Program-made: the position numbers and the translations under genes | Notes under the pieces: generated by a model | The model's database searches: none | What the model was told of the DNA's origin: nothing | The model's input: only the letters and a program-made list of their open reading frames with translations | Part shown: positions 6,071 to 6,175 of the stretch, piece by piece | Position numbering within the stretch: position 1 is the stretch's first letter | How the letters are laid out: each line of letters opens with the position of its first letter | NCBI GenBank assembly: GCA_905233405.1 | Contig: CAJOEG010000097.1 | Span: 1 to 6,175, forward strand | Source of the DNA: an uncultured Bacteroidales bacterium | Lineage (GTDB): Bacteria; Bacteroidota; Bacteroidia; Bacteroidales; ML635J-15 | Length of the DNA: 6,175 bases | Direction of reading: 5' to 3'

Positions 6071-6175
6071 TTATTGTTTTACAACATTCTTATTTATCAC
6101 AAAATCATTCGTGCTGACCCTTACCGTGTAGGTTGCCGGTGGCAGATTGCTGAGATTCAAGATGGTCTCGTAGCT
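6071..6175 (-). CDS. C-terminal end of a second T9SS cargo protein (start outside window)
   Basis: The last 34 codons of a minus-strand gene that enters from the right edge, ending in TAA at 6073-6071. The frame is open to base 6175. The residues include TYTVRVSTNDFVINKNVVKQ, the final strands of a type A T9SS sorting domain. By hand alignment 18 of 34 residues match the end of the large protein ending at 1659, including the identical last four residues VVKQ. This tail is read by the T9SS outer-membrane machinery and normally removed by the PorU sortase-like protease. Nothing can be said about the body of the protein. It lies in the same orientation as the large gene, upstream of it, but a terminator between them argues against a shared transcript. 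Confidence 0.88.
   Translation of the reverse strand, partial: SYETILNLSNLPPATYTVRVSTNDFVINKNVVKQ

Overview
The window looks like a chromosomal segment from a member of the Bacteroidota, most likely Bacteroidales. Four things point there: an rpoC gene followed at once by a DUF3467 gene, a -7 promoter box of the Bacteroides type (TACCTTTG), no Shine-Dalgarno-like start sites, and proteins ending in the type A sorting domain of the type IX secretion system (T9SS). I cannot name a genus from the sequence alone.

Layout. Positions 1-1134 (+) are the 3' part of rpoC, whose start lies outside the window. It is followed after six bases by a 100-codon DUF3467 gene (1141-1443, +) and a strong intrinsic terminator (1470-1500) that closes this housekeeping operon. 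Positions 1501-1658 hold no intact gene. They hold a decayed fragment of a T9SS sorting-domain coding end (1520-1572, -) butted against a palindromic repeat (1573-1648). Positions 1659-5726 (-) encode one 1355-residue secreted multidomain protein: signal peptide, beta-sandwich modules, three Listeria-Bacteroides (InlB B-like, Flg_new) repeats, a beta-helix-like stretch, a fibronectin-like module and a C-terminal sorting domain. Its promoter lies at 5765-5793. Positions 5800-6070 are a second non-coding, repeat-rich stretch: a cluster of GGCTACGCCGTTT-like repeats, a minus-strand terminator and a long hairpin. Positions 6071-6175 (-) are the last 34 codons of a second T9SS cargo gene that continues beyond the window.

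How it fits together. The left part is conserved transcription machinery. The rest is an accessory run of same-strand, sorting-domain-bearing surface or secreted proteins separated by repeats. Three coding ends of the same C-terminal domain (one dead, two apparently live) lie within 5 kb. Small palindromes recur at their edges, and one motif also sits inside the N-terminal coding sequence of the large protein. I see no CRISPR array, tRNA, rRNA, transposase or recognisable defence system. The most unusual material is in the two gene-free gaps and in the mosaic structure of the large gene.
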